From NCBI RefSeq assembly GCF_009821115.1, contig NZ_VYTY01000001.1, positions 640,811 to 704,810 of the forward strand: a stretch of 64,000 nucleotides of DNA. Direction: 5' to 3'. The notes beneath the pieces were generated by a model. That model was not told where the DNA came from and made no database searches. It saw nothing but the letters and a program-made list of their open reading frames with translations. Source of the DNA: Nitrincola alkalisediminis (lineage in GTDB: Bacteria > Pseudomonadota > Gammaproteobacteria > Pseudomonadales > Balneatricaceae). Both the position numbers and the translations under genes were made by a program. Below, one piece after another: positions 57,200-64,000 of this stretch (position 1 is the first letter of the stretch; each line of letters starts with the position of its first letter).

Positions 57200-58085
57200 T
57201 CGATTATCAGCGGGCGCTCGTTTCCGCAAAGCCTTAGCAGAAACCCAGCCGCTACAAATTGTTGGCACCATCAACGCTTACCACGCAATGATGGCAACGC
57301 GTGTTGGCCATAAAGCAATTTACCTTTCAGGTGGTGGAGTAGCGAACGCATCTTACGGTTTACCGGATTTGGGTATGACCTCTTTAAATGATGTGTTGGA
57401 AGATGTTCGTCGTATTACCAGTGCTGTCGAAACCCCTTTGCTGGTGGATATCGATACAGGTTGGGGCGGTGCATTTAATATTGCACGTGCTGTTAAAGAA
57501 ATGATCAAAGCAGAAGCCGCTGCGGTTCATATCGAAGACCAAGTCGCTCAGAAACGTTGTGGCCATCGCCCAAACAAAGAAATCGTTTCGTTAGAAGAGA
57601 TGGTTGATCGTGTTAAGGCTGCCGTTGATGCTCGTACCGATGAGGATTTCTTTATCATTGCTCGTACCGATGCCTTCCAACAAGACGGTTTAAATGCCGC
57701 TGTTGAGCGTGCTCAAGCCTGCTTAGAAGCCGGTGCAGACGGTATCTTTGCCGAAGCGGTGCACACGCTTGAAGATTACAAAGCCTTTGCAGACGGTATT
57801 CAAGGTCGTCATTTATTGGCGAATATCACTGAGTTTGGTGCAACGCCTTTATTCAACACCAAAGAGTTGGCTGAAAATGGTGCCAGCATGGTGCTGTATC
57901 CCTTGTCTGCATTCCGTGCGGCCAACAAAGCAGCACTGAATGTTTTTGAACATATTCTAAACGATGGCGACCAAAAAGCAGTGGTCGACACCATGCAAAC
58001 ACGCATGGATCTTTATGACTTCTTGAATTACCACGATTTCGAGCAAAAGCTAGATGCGCTGTTTGCCGAAGGTAAAAACAAGTAA
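57192..58085 (+). CDS. prpB: Methylisocitrate lyase
   Basis: PrpB cleaves 2-methylisocitrate to pyruvate and succinate. The 297-residue barrel has the family pattern: [57 protein letters not shown] with the catalytic cysteine, and [35 protein letters not shown]. The ATG overlaps the end of gntR and its AAAGGGGA ribosome site is inside that gene. Confidence 0.97.
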   Translation: MANRLSAGARFRKALAETQPLQIVGTINAYHAMMATRVGHKAIYLSGGGVANASYGLPDLGMTSLNDVLEDVRRITSAVETPLLVDIDTGWGGAFNIARAVKEMIKAEAAAVHIEDQVAQKRCGHRPNKEIVSLEEMVDRVKAAVDARTDEDFFIIARTDAFQQDGLNAAVERAQACLEAGADGIFAEAVHTLEDYKAFADGIQGRHLLANITEFGATPLFNTKELAENGASMVLYPLSAFRAANKAALNVFEHILNDGDQKAVVDTMQTRMDLYDFLNYHDFEQKLDALFAEGKNK

Positions 58086-58142
58086 TTCAATTCTGATTAA
58101 GCTTCTGGGGGGCAAAGCTCTCCGGCGTAGAAGGAGACCAAA

Positions 58143-59273
58143 ATGGCAGAAGCAAAACAACTTAGTGGTGCAGGTTTACGGGGTCAATCCGCAGGTCAAA
58201 CCGCACTGTGTACCGTAGGGCAAACCGGTGCGGGCCTAACCTATCGTGGTTACGATGTTAAAGATCTCGCCGACAATGCTCAATTTGAAGAAGTAGCCTA
58301 TCTATTATTGTACGGAAAGCTACCCACTCAAGTTGAGTTAGATGGCTATAAAGCACGCTTGAAGTCCATGCGTGATTTACCCGCAGCCTTGAAAACCGTT
58401 TTAGAGCAGATCCCCGCCGATGCACATCCGATGGATGTGATGCGCACGGGTTGCTCTATGCTCGGTAACTTAGAAACCGAAATGGATTTCGCTGAGCAGC
58501 ATGACAAAATTGACCGCATGCTGGCCGTGTTTCCAGGCTTGATTAACTACTGGTACAACTTCACACATCACGGTAAGCGTATTGATGTGAATACTGAAGC
58601 TGACTCCATCGCTGAGCAGTTTTTGTGGACGTTGCATGGTCAAAAGCCTGAGCCTTTGCATGTAGAAGTGATGCATGCATCATTGATTCTGTACGCAGAG
58701 CATGAGTTTAATGCCTCCACCTTTACGGCGCGTGTCTGTGCATCGACTCTGTCGGATATTCACAGCTGTGTGACCGGTGCAATCGGCTCTCTACGTGGCC
58801 CTCTGCATGGTGGTGCAAACGAAGCGGCAATGGACATGATCGAGAACTGGACTTCGCCTGATCAGGCTGAAGATGCGATCATGGGCATGTTGGCTCGTAA
58901 AGATAAGATCATGGGCTTTGGTCACGCTATTTACCGTGACTCTGATCCGCGCAACGCCATTATTAAAGAATGGTCGAAAAAGCTCTCCGCTCAAGTGGGC
59001 GATACGCATCTGTATGCCGTTTCTGAGCGTGTTGAAGCCGTCATGTGGCGTGAGAAGAAACTCTTCTGCAATGCGGACTTTTTCCATGCATCGGCCTATC
59101 ACTTCATGGGGATTCCAACCAAGTTGTTCACCCCAATCTTTGTGTGTTCACGTGTCGCTGGTTGGACAGCGCATGTGATGGAACAGCGCGCGAATAACCG
59201 CATCATTCGCCCAAGCGCCGATTACACAGGCCCAGATAATCTTGATTGGTTGCCTATCGACCAACGTGCGTAA
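58143..59273 (+). CDS. prpC: 2-methylcitrate synthase
   Basis: PrpC condenses propionyl-CoA with oxaloacetate. The 376 residues resemble citrate synthase but are the shorter methylcitrate type: GLRGQSAGQTALCTVGQTGAGLTYRGYDVKDLA at the start, catalytic histidines in GSLRGPLHGGANEAAM and IMGFGHAIYRDSDPR, and the aspartate near FCNADFFHASAYHFMGIP. A GAAGGAG site precedes the ATG. Citrate synthase side activity is common. Confidence 0.96.
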   Translation: MAEAKQLSGAGLRGQSAGQTALCTVGQTGAGLTYRGYDVKDLADNAQFEEVAYLLLYGKLPTQVELDGYKARLKSMRDLPAALKTVLEQIPADAHPMDVMRTGCSMLGNLETEMDFAEQHDKIDRMLAVFPGLINYWYNFTHHGKRIDVNTEADSIAEQFLWTLHGQKPEPLHVEVMHASLILYAEHEFNASTFTARVCASTLSDIHSCVTGAIGSLRGPLHGGANEAAMDMIENWTSPDQAEDAIMGMLARKDKIMGFGHAIYRDSDPRNAIIKEWSKKLSAQVGDTHLYAVSERVEAVMWREKKLFCNADFFHASAYHFMGIPTKLFTPIFVCSRVAGWTAHVMEQRANNRIIRPSADYTGPDNLDWLPIDQRA

Positions 59274-59280
59274 GGTCGTT

Positions 59281-59309
59281 GCTCGGTCAGTTGTTCTGAC
59301 TGATCGAGC
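59281..59309 (+). other. Stem-loop between prpC and acnD
   Basis: GCTCGGTCAG (59281-59290) pairs with CTGATCGAGC (59300-59309), with one G-T pair and a 9-base loop. There is no U-tract, so it more likely affects mRNA stability than ends transcription. Confidence 0.5.
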
Positions 59310-59370
59310 CGTTGTGCACCCACATTAGGTCTGTCAATGACATTATAACGACTCAACGGAGTCTACCCAG

Positions 59371-61956
59371 ATGAATACTGAATACCGCAAAGCCCTTCCT
59401 GGCTCTACGTTAGATTATTTTGATACCCGTGCGGCTGTTGACGCGATTGAAGCGGGTGCATACGAAAAACTTCCTTATACCTCTCGCGTGTTGGCTGAAC
59501 AGCTGGTGCGTCGTTGTGAGCCTGAGCTGCTGACCGATGCACTGAAGCAGCTGATTGAGCGCAAGCAAGAAATCGACTTCCCTTGGTATCCAGCACGTGT
59601 TGTCTGTCACGATATTCTCGGTCAAACCGCACTGGTTGACCTGGCCGGTTTACGTGATGCCATTGCTGAAAAGGGCGGTGATCCTGCGAAGGTCAACCCT
59701 GTTGTACCGACCCAGTTGATTGTTGACCATTCGTTAGCGGTTGAGTGTGGTGGCTTTGATCCCGACGCGTTTGAGAAAAACCGTGCGATTGAAGACCGTC
59801 GCAACGAAGACCGTTTCCATTTCATTGAATGGACCAAAACAGCCTTTGAAAATGTTGATGTTATCCCCGCGGGTAACGGCATCATGCATCAGATCAACCT
59901 CGAAAAAATGTCGCCCGTTATTCAAGCGCGCGATGGCATTGCCTTCCCAGATACTTGTGTGGGTACCGACTCGCACACGCCACATGTCGACGCATTGGGC
60001 GTTATTGCGATAGGTGTCGGCGGTTTGGAAGCCGAAACCGTCATGTTGGGTCTGCCTTCCATGATGCGCCTGCCTGACATTGTTGGGGTCGAGTTGGTTG
60101 GCAAACGTCAGCCTGGCATCACGGCAACGGATATTGTATTGGCCCTCACGGAATTTCTACGTAAAGAGCGTGTTGTCGGCGCCTACTTAGAATTCTTTGG
60201 AGAAGGTGCGTCAAGCCTCAGCATTGGTGATCGTGCCACCATTTCCAACATGACACCGGAATACGGTGCCACGGCTGCGATGTTCTACATTGACGAGCAA
60301 ACCATTGATTACCTCAAACTCACGGGGCGTGAACCTGAGCAGGTGGCATTGGTTGAGAACTACGCGAAAGTAACAGGACTGTGGGCAGATAGCCTAAGCA
60401 CGGCTCAATACGAGCGTGTTTTGAAATTTGATTTGTCGAGTGTCGTGCGTACCATGGCCGGCCCATCGAATCCGCATGCACGTGTTTCCACCGCTGACTT
60501 GGCCGCAAAAGGGATTGCCGCTCCTTGGGTAAAAGAAGACGGTTTGATGCCCGATGGTGCAGTTATTATTGCGGCCATCACCAGTTGCACCAACACCTCT
60601 AACCCACGCAACGTTGTTGCAGCGGGCTTGCTGGCGAAAAAAGCCAATGAACTCGGTTTGCTGCGTAAGCCTTGGGTGAAGTCATCCTTTGCGCCAGGCT
60701 CCAAAGTGGCCAAGCTCTATTTAGAAGAAGCGGGTCTCTTAACTGAGCTGGAAAAACTGGGCTTTGGTATCGTTGCGTATGCGTGCACTACCTGTAATGG
60801 TATGTCCGGTGCCCTTGATCCTGTGATTCAGCAAGAAATCATTGATCGTGATCTCTATGCGACAGCGGTTTTATCGGGTAATCGTAACTTTGATGGTCGT
60901 ATCCATCCCTATGCCAAGCAAGCCTTCCTTGCTTCTCCGCCCTTAGTGGTGGCCTATGCCATTGCGGGCACCATCCGTTTCGATATTGAAAAGGATGTGT
61001 TGGGAACAGATCAAGCAGGCACCCCTGTAACCTTGAAGGATCTCTGGCCAAGCGATGAAGAGATCGATGCAATCGTTGCGAAGAGCGTGAAGCCCGAGCA
61101 GTTCCGCCAAATCTACATTCCAATGTTTGACTTGGATCGTGGTGAAGCGGCTAAGAGCCCGCTTTACGATTGGCGTCCGATGTCGACGTATATTCGTCGT
61201 CCTCCATACTGGGAAGGTGCATTGGCGGGTGAGCGCACCATGAAGGGCATGCGTCCTTTGGCTGTCTTACCTGACAACATCACCACCGATCACCTGTCAC
61301 CTTCAAATGCGATCATGATGGACAGCGCAGCAGGTGAGTATCTTCATAAAATGGGCGTGCCTGAGGAAGATTTCAACTCCTACGCAACGCACCGTGGCGA
61401 TCACCTGACGGCGCAACGTGCCACCTTTGCGAATCCGAAACTGATCAATGAAATGGCGGTTGTCGATGGTAAGGTCAAGCAGGGTTCTCTGGCACGTGTT
61501 GAGCCAGACGGCGTTGTGATGCGCATGTGGGAAGCGATTGAGACCTACATGGAGCGTAAACAACCTTTGATTATTGTTGCAGGTGCTGACTATGGTCAGG
61601 GGTCTTCACGTGACTGGGCGGCCAAAGGTGTTCGTCTAGCGGGTGTCGAGGTAATTGCGGCTGAAGGATTCGAGCGTATTCACCGCACAAACTTAATCGG
61701 CATGGGCGTGTTGCCTTTGCAGTTTGAAGAGGGTACGACCCGTCAAACGCTGAGCATTGATGGAACCGAACTCTACGATGTAGAGGGCGAACTCACACCG
61801 CGTGGAACAATGACCTTGGTCATCACTCGGAAGAATGGCGAGATTGTGCGTGTGCCGATGCTTTGTCGTTTAGATACCGCCGCCGAAGTGCGTGTATATC
61901 AAGCGGGCGGTGTCTTGCAACGTTTTGCTCAAGATTTTCTTGAGTCGACCCACTAA
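59371..61956 (+). CDS. acnD: Fe/S-dependent 2-methylcitrate dehydratase AcnD
   Basis: AcnD replaces PrpD in many bacteria, dehydrating 2-methylcitrate with help from PrpF. The 861 residues are an AcnA-type aconitase: VVPTQLIVDHSLAVEC, GTDSHTPHVDALGVIAIGVGGLEAE, cluster cysteines in ITSCTNTSNPRNVV near residue 408 and ACTTCNGMSG near 472, and the swivel motif ADYGQGSSRDWAAKGVRLAGVEVIAAEGFERIHRTNLIGMGVLPLQF. It is paired with prpF, which identifies AcnD rather than AcnA. No prpD is present in the cluster. Confidence 0.95.
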   Translation: MNTEYRKALPGSTLDYFDTRAAVDAIEAGAYEKLPYTSRVLAEQLVRRCEPELLTDALKQLIERKQEIDFPWYPARVVCHDILGQTALVDLAGLRDAIAEKGGDPAKVNPVVPTQLIVDHSLAVECGGFDPDAFEKNRAIEDRRNEDRFHFIEWTKTAFENVDVIPAGNGIMHQINLEKMSPVIQARDGIAFPDTCVGTDSHTPHVDALGVIAIGVGGLEAETVMLGLPSMMRLPDIVGVELVGKRQPGITATDIVLALTEFLRKERVVGAYLEFFGEGASSLSIGDRATISNMTPEYGATAAMFYIDEQTIDYLKLTGREPEQVALVENYAKVTGLWADSLSTAQYERVLKFDLSSVVRTMAGPSNPHARVSTADLAAKGIAAPWVKEDGLMPDGAVIIAAITSCTNTSNPRNVVAAGLLAKKANELGLLRKPWVKSSFAPGSKVAKLYLEEAGLLTELEKLGFGIVAYACTTCNGMSGALDPVIQQEIIDRDLYATAVLSGNRNFDGRIHPYAKQAFLASPPLVVAYAIAGTIRFDIEKDVLGTDQAGTPVTLKDLWPSDEEIDAIVAKSVKPEQFRQIYIPMFDLDRGEAAKSPLYDWRPMSTYIRRPPYWEGALAGERTMKGMRPLAVLPDNITTDHLSPSNAIMMDSAAGEYLHKMGVPEEDFNSYATHRGDHLTAQRATFANPKLINEMAVVDGKVKQGSLARVEPDGVVMRMWEAIETYMERKQPLIIVAGADYGQGSSRDWAAKGVRLAGVEVIAAEGFERIHRTNLIGMGVLPLQFEEGTTRQTLSIDGTELYDVEGELTPRGTMTLVITRKNGEIVRVPMLCRLDTAAEVRVYQAGGVLQRFAQDFLESTH

Positions 61957-61977
61957 TTAACAGGCAGGAGCGAGACC

Positions 61978-63156
61978 ATGTCGAGTCGCCCTCAAATTAA
62001 GATCCCCGCCACCTATATGCGTGGCGGCACCTCGAAAGGGGTGTTTTTTAGCCTGACCGATTTGCCAGAAGCGGCACAGGTTCCGGGTGAAGCACGCGAC
62101 AAAATTTTGTTACGTGTAATTGGAAGCCCAGATCCGTATGGCCAACAAATTGATGGGATGGGGGGCGCAACCTCCAGCACCTCTAAAACGGTGATACTGG
62201 CCAAAAGCGAACAGCTGGATCATGATGTTGACTATTTGTTTGGTCAGGTCGCGATCAATAAGGCCTTTGTTGATTGGTCGGGCAATTGCGGTAACTTGAC
62301 CGCTGCCGTCGGTGCCTTTGCGATTAGCAAAGGGTTGGTTGATCCTGCGCGCATACCTGAAAACGGAATTTGCGTGGTGCGAATTTGGCAAAAGAATATC
62401 CAAAAAACCATCATCGCCCATGTGCCCATTACCAATGGTGAAGTTCAAGAGACCGGTGACTTCGAGCTGGATGGTGTGACCTTTCCTGCGGCTGAAGTGG
62501 TGATTGAGTTCATGGACCCGGCCGATGGTGAAGGTTCGATGTTTCCAACGGGTAATCTAGTCGATGATCTTGAAGTTCCGGGTGTCGGCACGTTCAAAGC
62601 CACCATGATCAATGCCGGTATCCCAACTATTTTCGTTAATGCGGCGGATATAGGGTATACGGGCACCGAGCTGCAAAAAGACATCAACTCCGATGCGGAG
62701 GCTCTGGCGCGTTTTGAGACTATGCGTGCATACGGTGCGGTGAAAATGGGCTTGATTCAGGATATCTCTGAAGCGGCCGCGCGTCAGCACACCCCCAAGA
62801 TCGCCTTTGTTGCACCAGCAACGGACTATGAAGCCTCCAGTGGTAAGTCGATCAGCGCCAGCGACATAGACGTGTGCGTGCGCGCCTTATCCATGGGTAA
62901 GCTCCATCATGCCATGATGGGCACAGCCTCTGTCGCCATTGCGACCGCAGCCGCGGTTCCAGGAACTCTGGTTAACCTTGCGGCAGGTGGTGTTGAGCGT
63001 GATGCAGTTGTCTTTGGTCATCCATCCGGCACCCTGCGTGTTGGTGCAGCGGCAGCTGAAGTGGATGGCGAATGGACGGCCACCAAAGCGGTGATGAGCC
63101 GCAGTGCGCGAGTATTAATGGAAGGGTGGGTACGTATTCCCGGCGACACCTTCTAA
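61978..63156 (+). CDS. prpF: 2-methylaconitate cis-trans isomerase PrpF
   Basis: PrpF isomerises 2-methylaconitate so that AcnD can act in the methylcitrate cycle. The 392-residue protein has the diaminopimelate-epimerase-like fold with the N-terminal IPATYMRGGTSKGVFF, IGSPDPYGQQIDGMGGATSSTSKTV, NCGNLTAAVGAFAI with the catalytic cysteine region, and GHPSGTLRVGAA near the end. It closes the operon, 21 bases after acnD, with an AGGAG site upstream. Confidence 0.95.
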   Translation: MSSRPQIKIPATYMRGGTSKGVFFSLTDLPEAAQVPGEARDKILLRVIGSPDPYGQQIDGMGGATSSTSKTVILAKSEQLDHDVDYLFGQVAINKAFVDWSGNCGNLTAAVGAFAISKGLVDPARIPENGICVVRIWQKNIQKTIIAHVPITNGEVQETGDFELDGVTFPAAEVVIEFMDPADGEGSMFPTGNLVDDLEVPGVGTFKATMINAGIPTIFVNAADIGYTGTELQKDINSDAEALARFETMRAYGAVKMGLIQDISEAAARQHTPKIAFVAPATDYEASSGKSISASDIDVCVRALSMGKLHHAMMGTASVAIATAAAVPGTLVNLAAGGVERDAVVFGHPSGTLRVGAAAAEVDGEWTATKAVMSRSARVLMEGWVRIPGDTF

Positions 63157-63161
63157 CCCCA

Positions 63162-63197
63162 TTCTAAGGCTCAGGTTTCAGGTTCTGAGCCTTAGAA
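63162..63197 (+). terminator. Stem-loop after prpF
   Basis: TTCTAAGGCTCAG (63162-63174) and CTGAGCCTTAGAA (63185-63197) form a perfect 13-bp stem with a 10-base loop 5 bases after the prpF stop. No clear U-tract follows; a second hairpin at 63248 has one. Confidence 0.7.
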
Positions 63198-63247
63198 GTT
63201 TGCCCTGTGCAAATGTGCATCTGAGTCTTCGGACTCACCTATCTTGT

Positions 63248-63269
63248 CCCCGGCTTGCCGGGGTTTTTT
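63248..63269 (+). terminator. Strong rho-independent terminator downstream of prpF
   Basis: CCCCGGC (63248-63254), a two-base loop and GCCGGGG (63257-63263) are followed by TTTTTT. It is a textbook terminator and marks the end of the prp transcript. Confidence 0.9.
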
Positions 63270-63334
63270 ATGGGTGTTTGTATTTGCTTTGTGTGCGCCC
63301 GCAGATTGTCGGGGCGTATTATTTGTTGGACATA

Positions 63335-63347
63335 ACCGCTACGCGGT
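63335..63347. other. Small hairpin upstream of the transposase, possible IS91 end element
   Basis: ACCGC (63335-63339) and GCGGT (63343-63347) form a tiny stem ahead of the transposase start, and GCCCG...CGGGGC lies near 63298-63315. IS91-type elements have hairpin termini, so this may be part of one end. The exact boundary is not seen. Confidence 0.3.
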
Positions 63348-63383
63348 AGAGTAGTAAATTTAAAGGATTATAGGCATAGGGAC

Positions 63384-64000
63384 ATGCCAAATAGACTCTT
63401 ACAAAGTGTGTTTCGAGCGTATCGCTCGGAACTAGATCAGCAGCGACAGCCGCTGAAAAATCGAAAAGCGATAGATGCTATCACTGCTTGCCGTTCTCCG
63501 GAAATGGGTGTGAGTACATATCGTTGCGCTCAAGGGCACGATACTTGGGAGCATTATCATTCGTGTCGTCATCGCAGTTGTTATTTATGTGCTGAGCACC
63601 GAAGGGTTGAGTGGATAGAGAAGCAAAAAAAGCGCTTACTGGCCGTTCCACATTTCCATTGTATTTTCACTTTACCACATGAGTATCTAGCGCTATGGCG
63701 TTACAACGAGGCTTTATTTACACGATTGTTGTTTCGTGCAAGTCAGGAGTCTTTGCTAGAGCTATTGGCGGATCGAAAGTATGGAGGCATCAAGCCGGGT
63801 TTGTTGATGACACTGCATACTTGGGGGCGTCGTTTAAACCTTCATCCTCATATTCATTGTTTAGTAACGATGCTTTATTTAGCACGTTATTGCAGAGGTG
63901 GACCTTTAAATCCCGAGCAGCTTAAGCGTTGGTCAGGAAGTCGTGTTGAAATGAGTTATTTCGACCATCGGAAAAAGCGAGCGGCAACGCAATGGTTAGA
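63384..64000 (+). pseudogene. IS91 family transposase, 5' part, internally deleted
   Basis: IS91 transposases are HUH/Y2 rolling-circle enzymes. From ATG 63384 the frame gives MPNRLLQSVFRAYRSEL, a cysteine-rich zinc-binding region (CRSPEMGVSTYRC, SCRHRSCYLCAEHR), FTLPHEYLALWRYN, then the HUH motif in HTWGRRLNLHPHIHCLVT, and almost at once the Y2 motif YLARYCRGGPLNPEQL. In full-length IS91 transposases about 75 residues separate these two motifs, so an in-frame internal deletion is likely. The gene continues past the window end, so the rest is unseen. It sits 227 bases after prpF. Confidence 0.8.

Overview
This window is a stretch of chromosomal backbone from a Gammaproteobacterium. The gene order leuCDB-asd-usg-fimV-truA-trpF-accD-folC-dedD-cvpA-purF-metZ is the arrangement known from Pseudomonas and related marine orders. 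Together with an Entner-Doudoroff cluster, a class III PHA synthase, a TRAP transporter, prpBC-acnD-prpF and moderate GC, it suggests an Oceanospirillales-like heterotroph. That assignment is inference from gene content and order; no marker gene was compared.

Layout. 1-7.8 kb: central sugar metabolism, with gap-pyk divergent from edd-glk, then mgsA overlapping pgi and an aldose-6-phosphate mutarotase. 7.8-12.2 kb: a DctPQM TRAP transporter, a divergent periplasmic PQQ-dependent sugar dehydrogenase and a tRNA-Pro(UGG). 12.3-20.5 kb: helicase hrpB, a KAS III-like condensing enzyme, a MarR-MATE pair, a fabF paralogue and a divergent TetR. 20.6-23.7 kb: a DUF815 ATPase, an orphan galB-like hydratase and an MFS transporter. 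23.8-26.6 kb: polyhydroxyalkanoate genes, a small protein plus phaR convergent with phaE-phaC.

26.7-45.1 kb: a LysR regulator divergent from leuCDB, then asd, the Asd-like pseudo-enzyme usg, fimV, truA, trpF, a decayed trpA 3' end, accD, folC, dedD, cvpA, purF, metZ and dusC. 45.1-56.1 kb: two small unknown genes, acnB, a KfrA-like coiled-coil protein, cysB, thrH, a chemoreceptor, pabB and an alpha/beta hydrolase. 56.4-63.2 kb: a complete methylcitrate (propionate) operon, gntR-prpB-prpC-acnD-prpF. The window ends inside an IS91-type transposase that appears internally deleted.

How the genes fit together. Sugars can be oxidised in the periplasm, phosphorylated by Glk and sent through Edd or Pgi to Gap and Pyk, with MgsA as overflow valve. 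Carbon can be stored as PHA. Propionyl-CoA is handled by the prp operon. The most interesting regulatory signal is a perfect 12-bp palindrome, ATTGTCGACAAT, present just ahead of the prp regulator gene and again at the acnB promoter 8 kb away, which suggests that one GntR protein controls both. The clearest evolutionary signal is the trpA remnant between trpF and accD, a scar of lost trpBA. I saw no prophage, CRISPR array or defence island, and no convincing wholly new multi-gene system.
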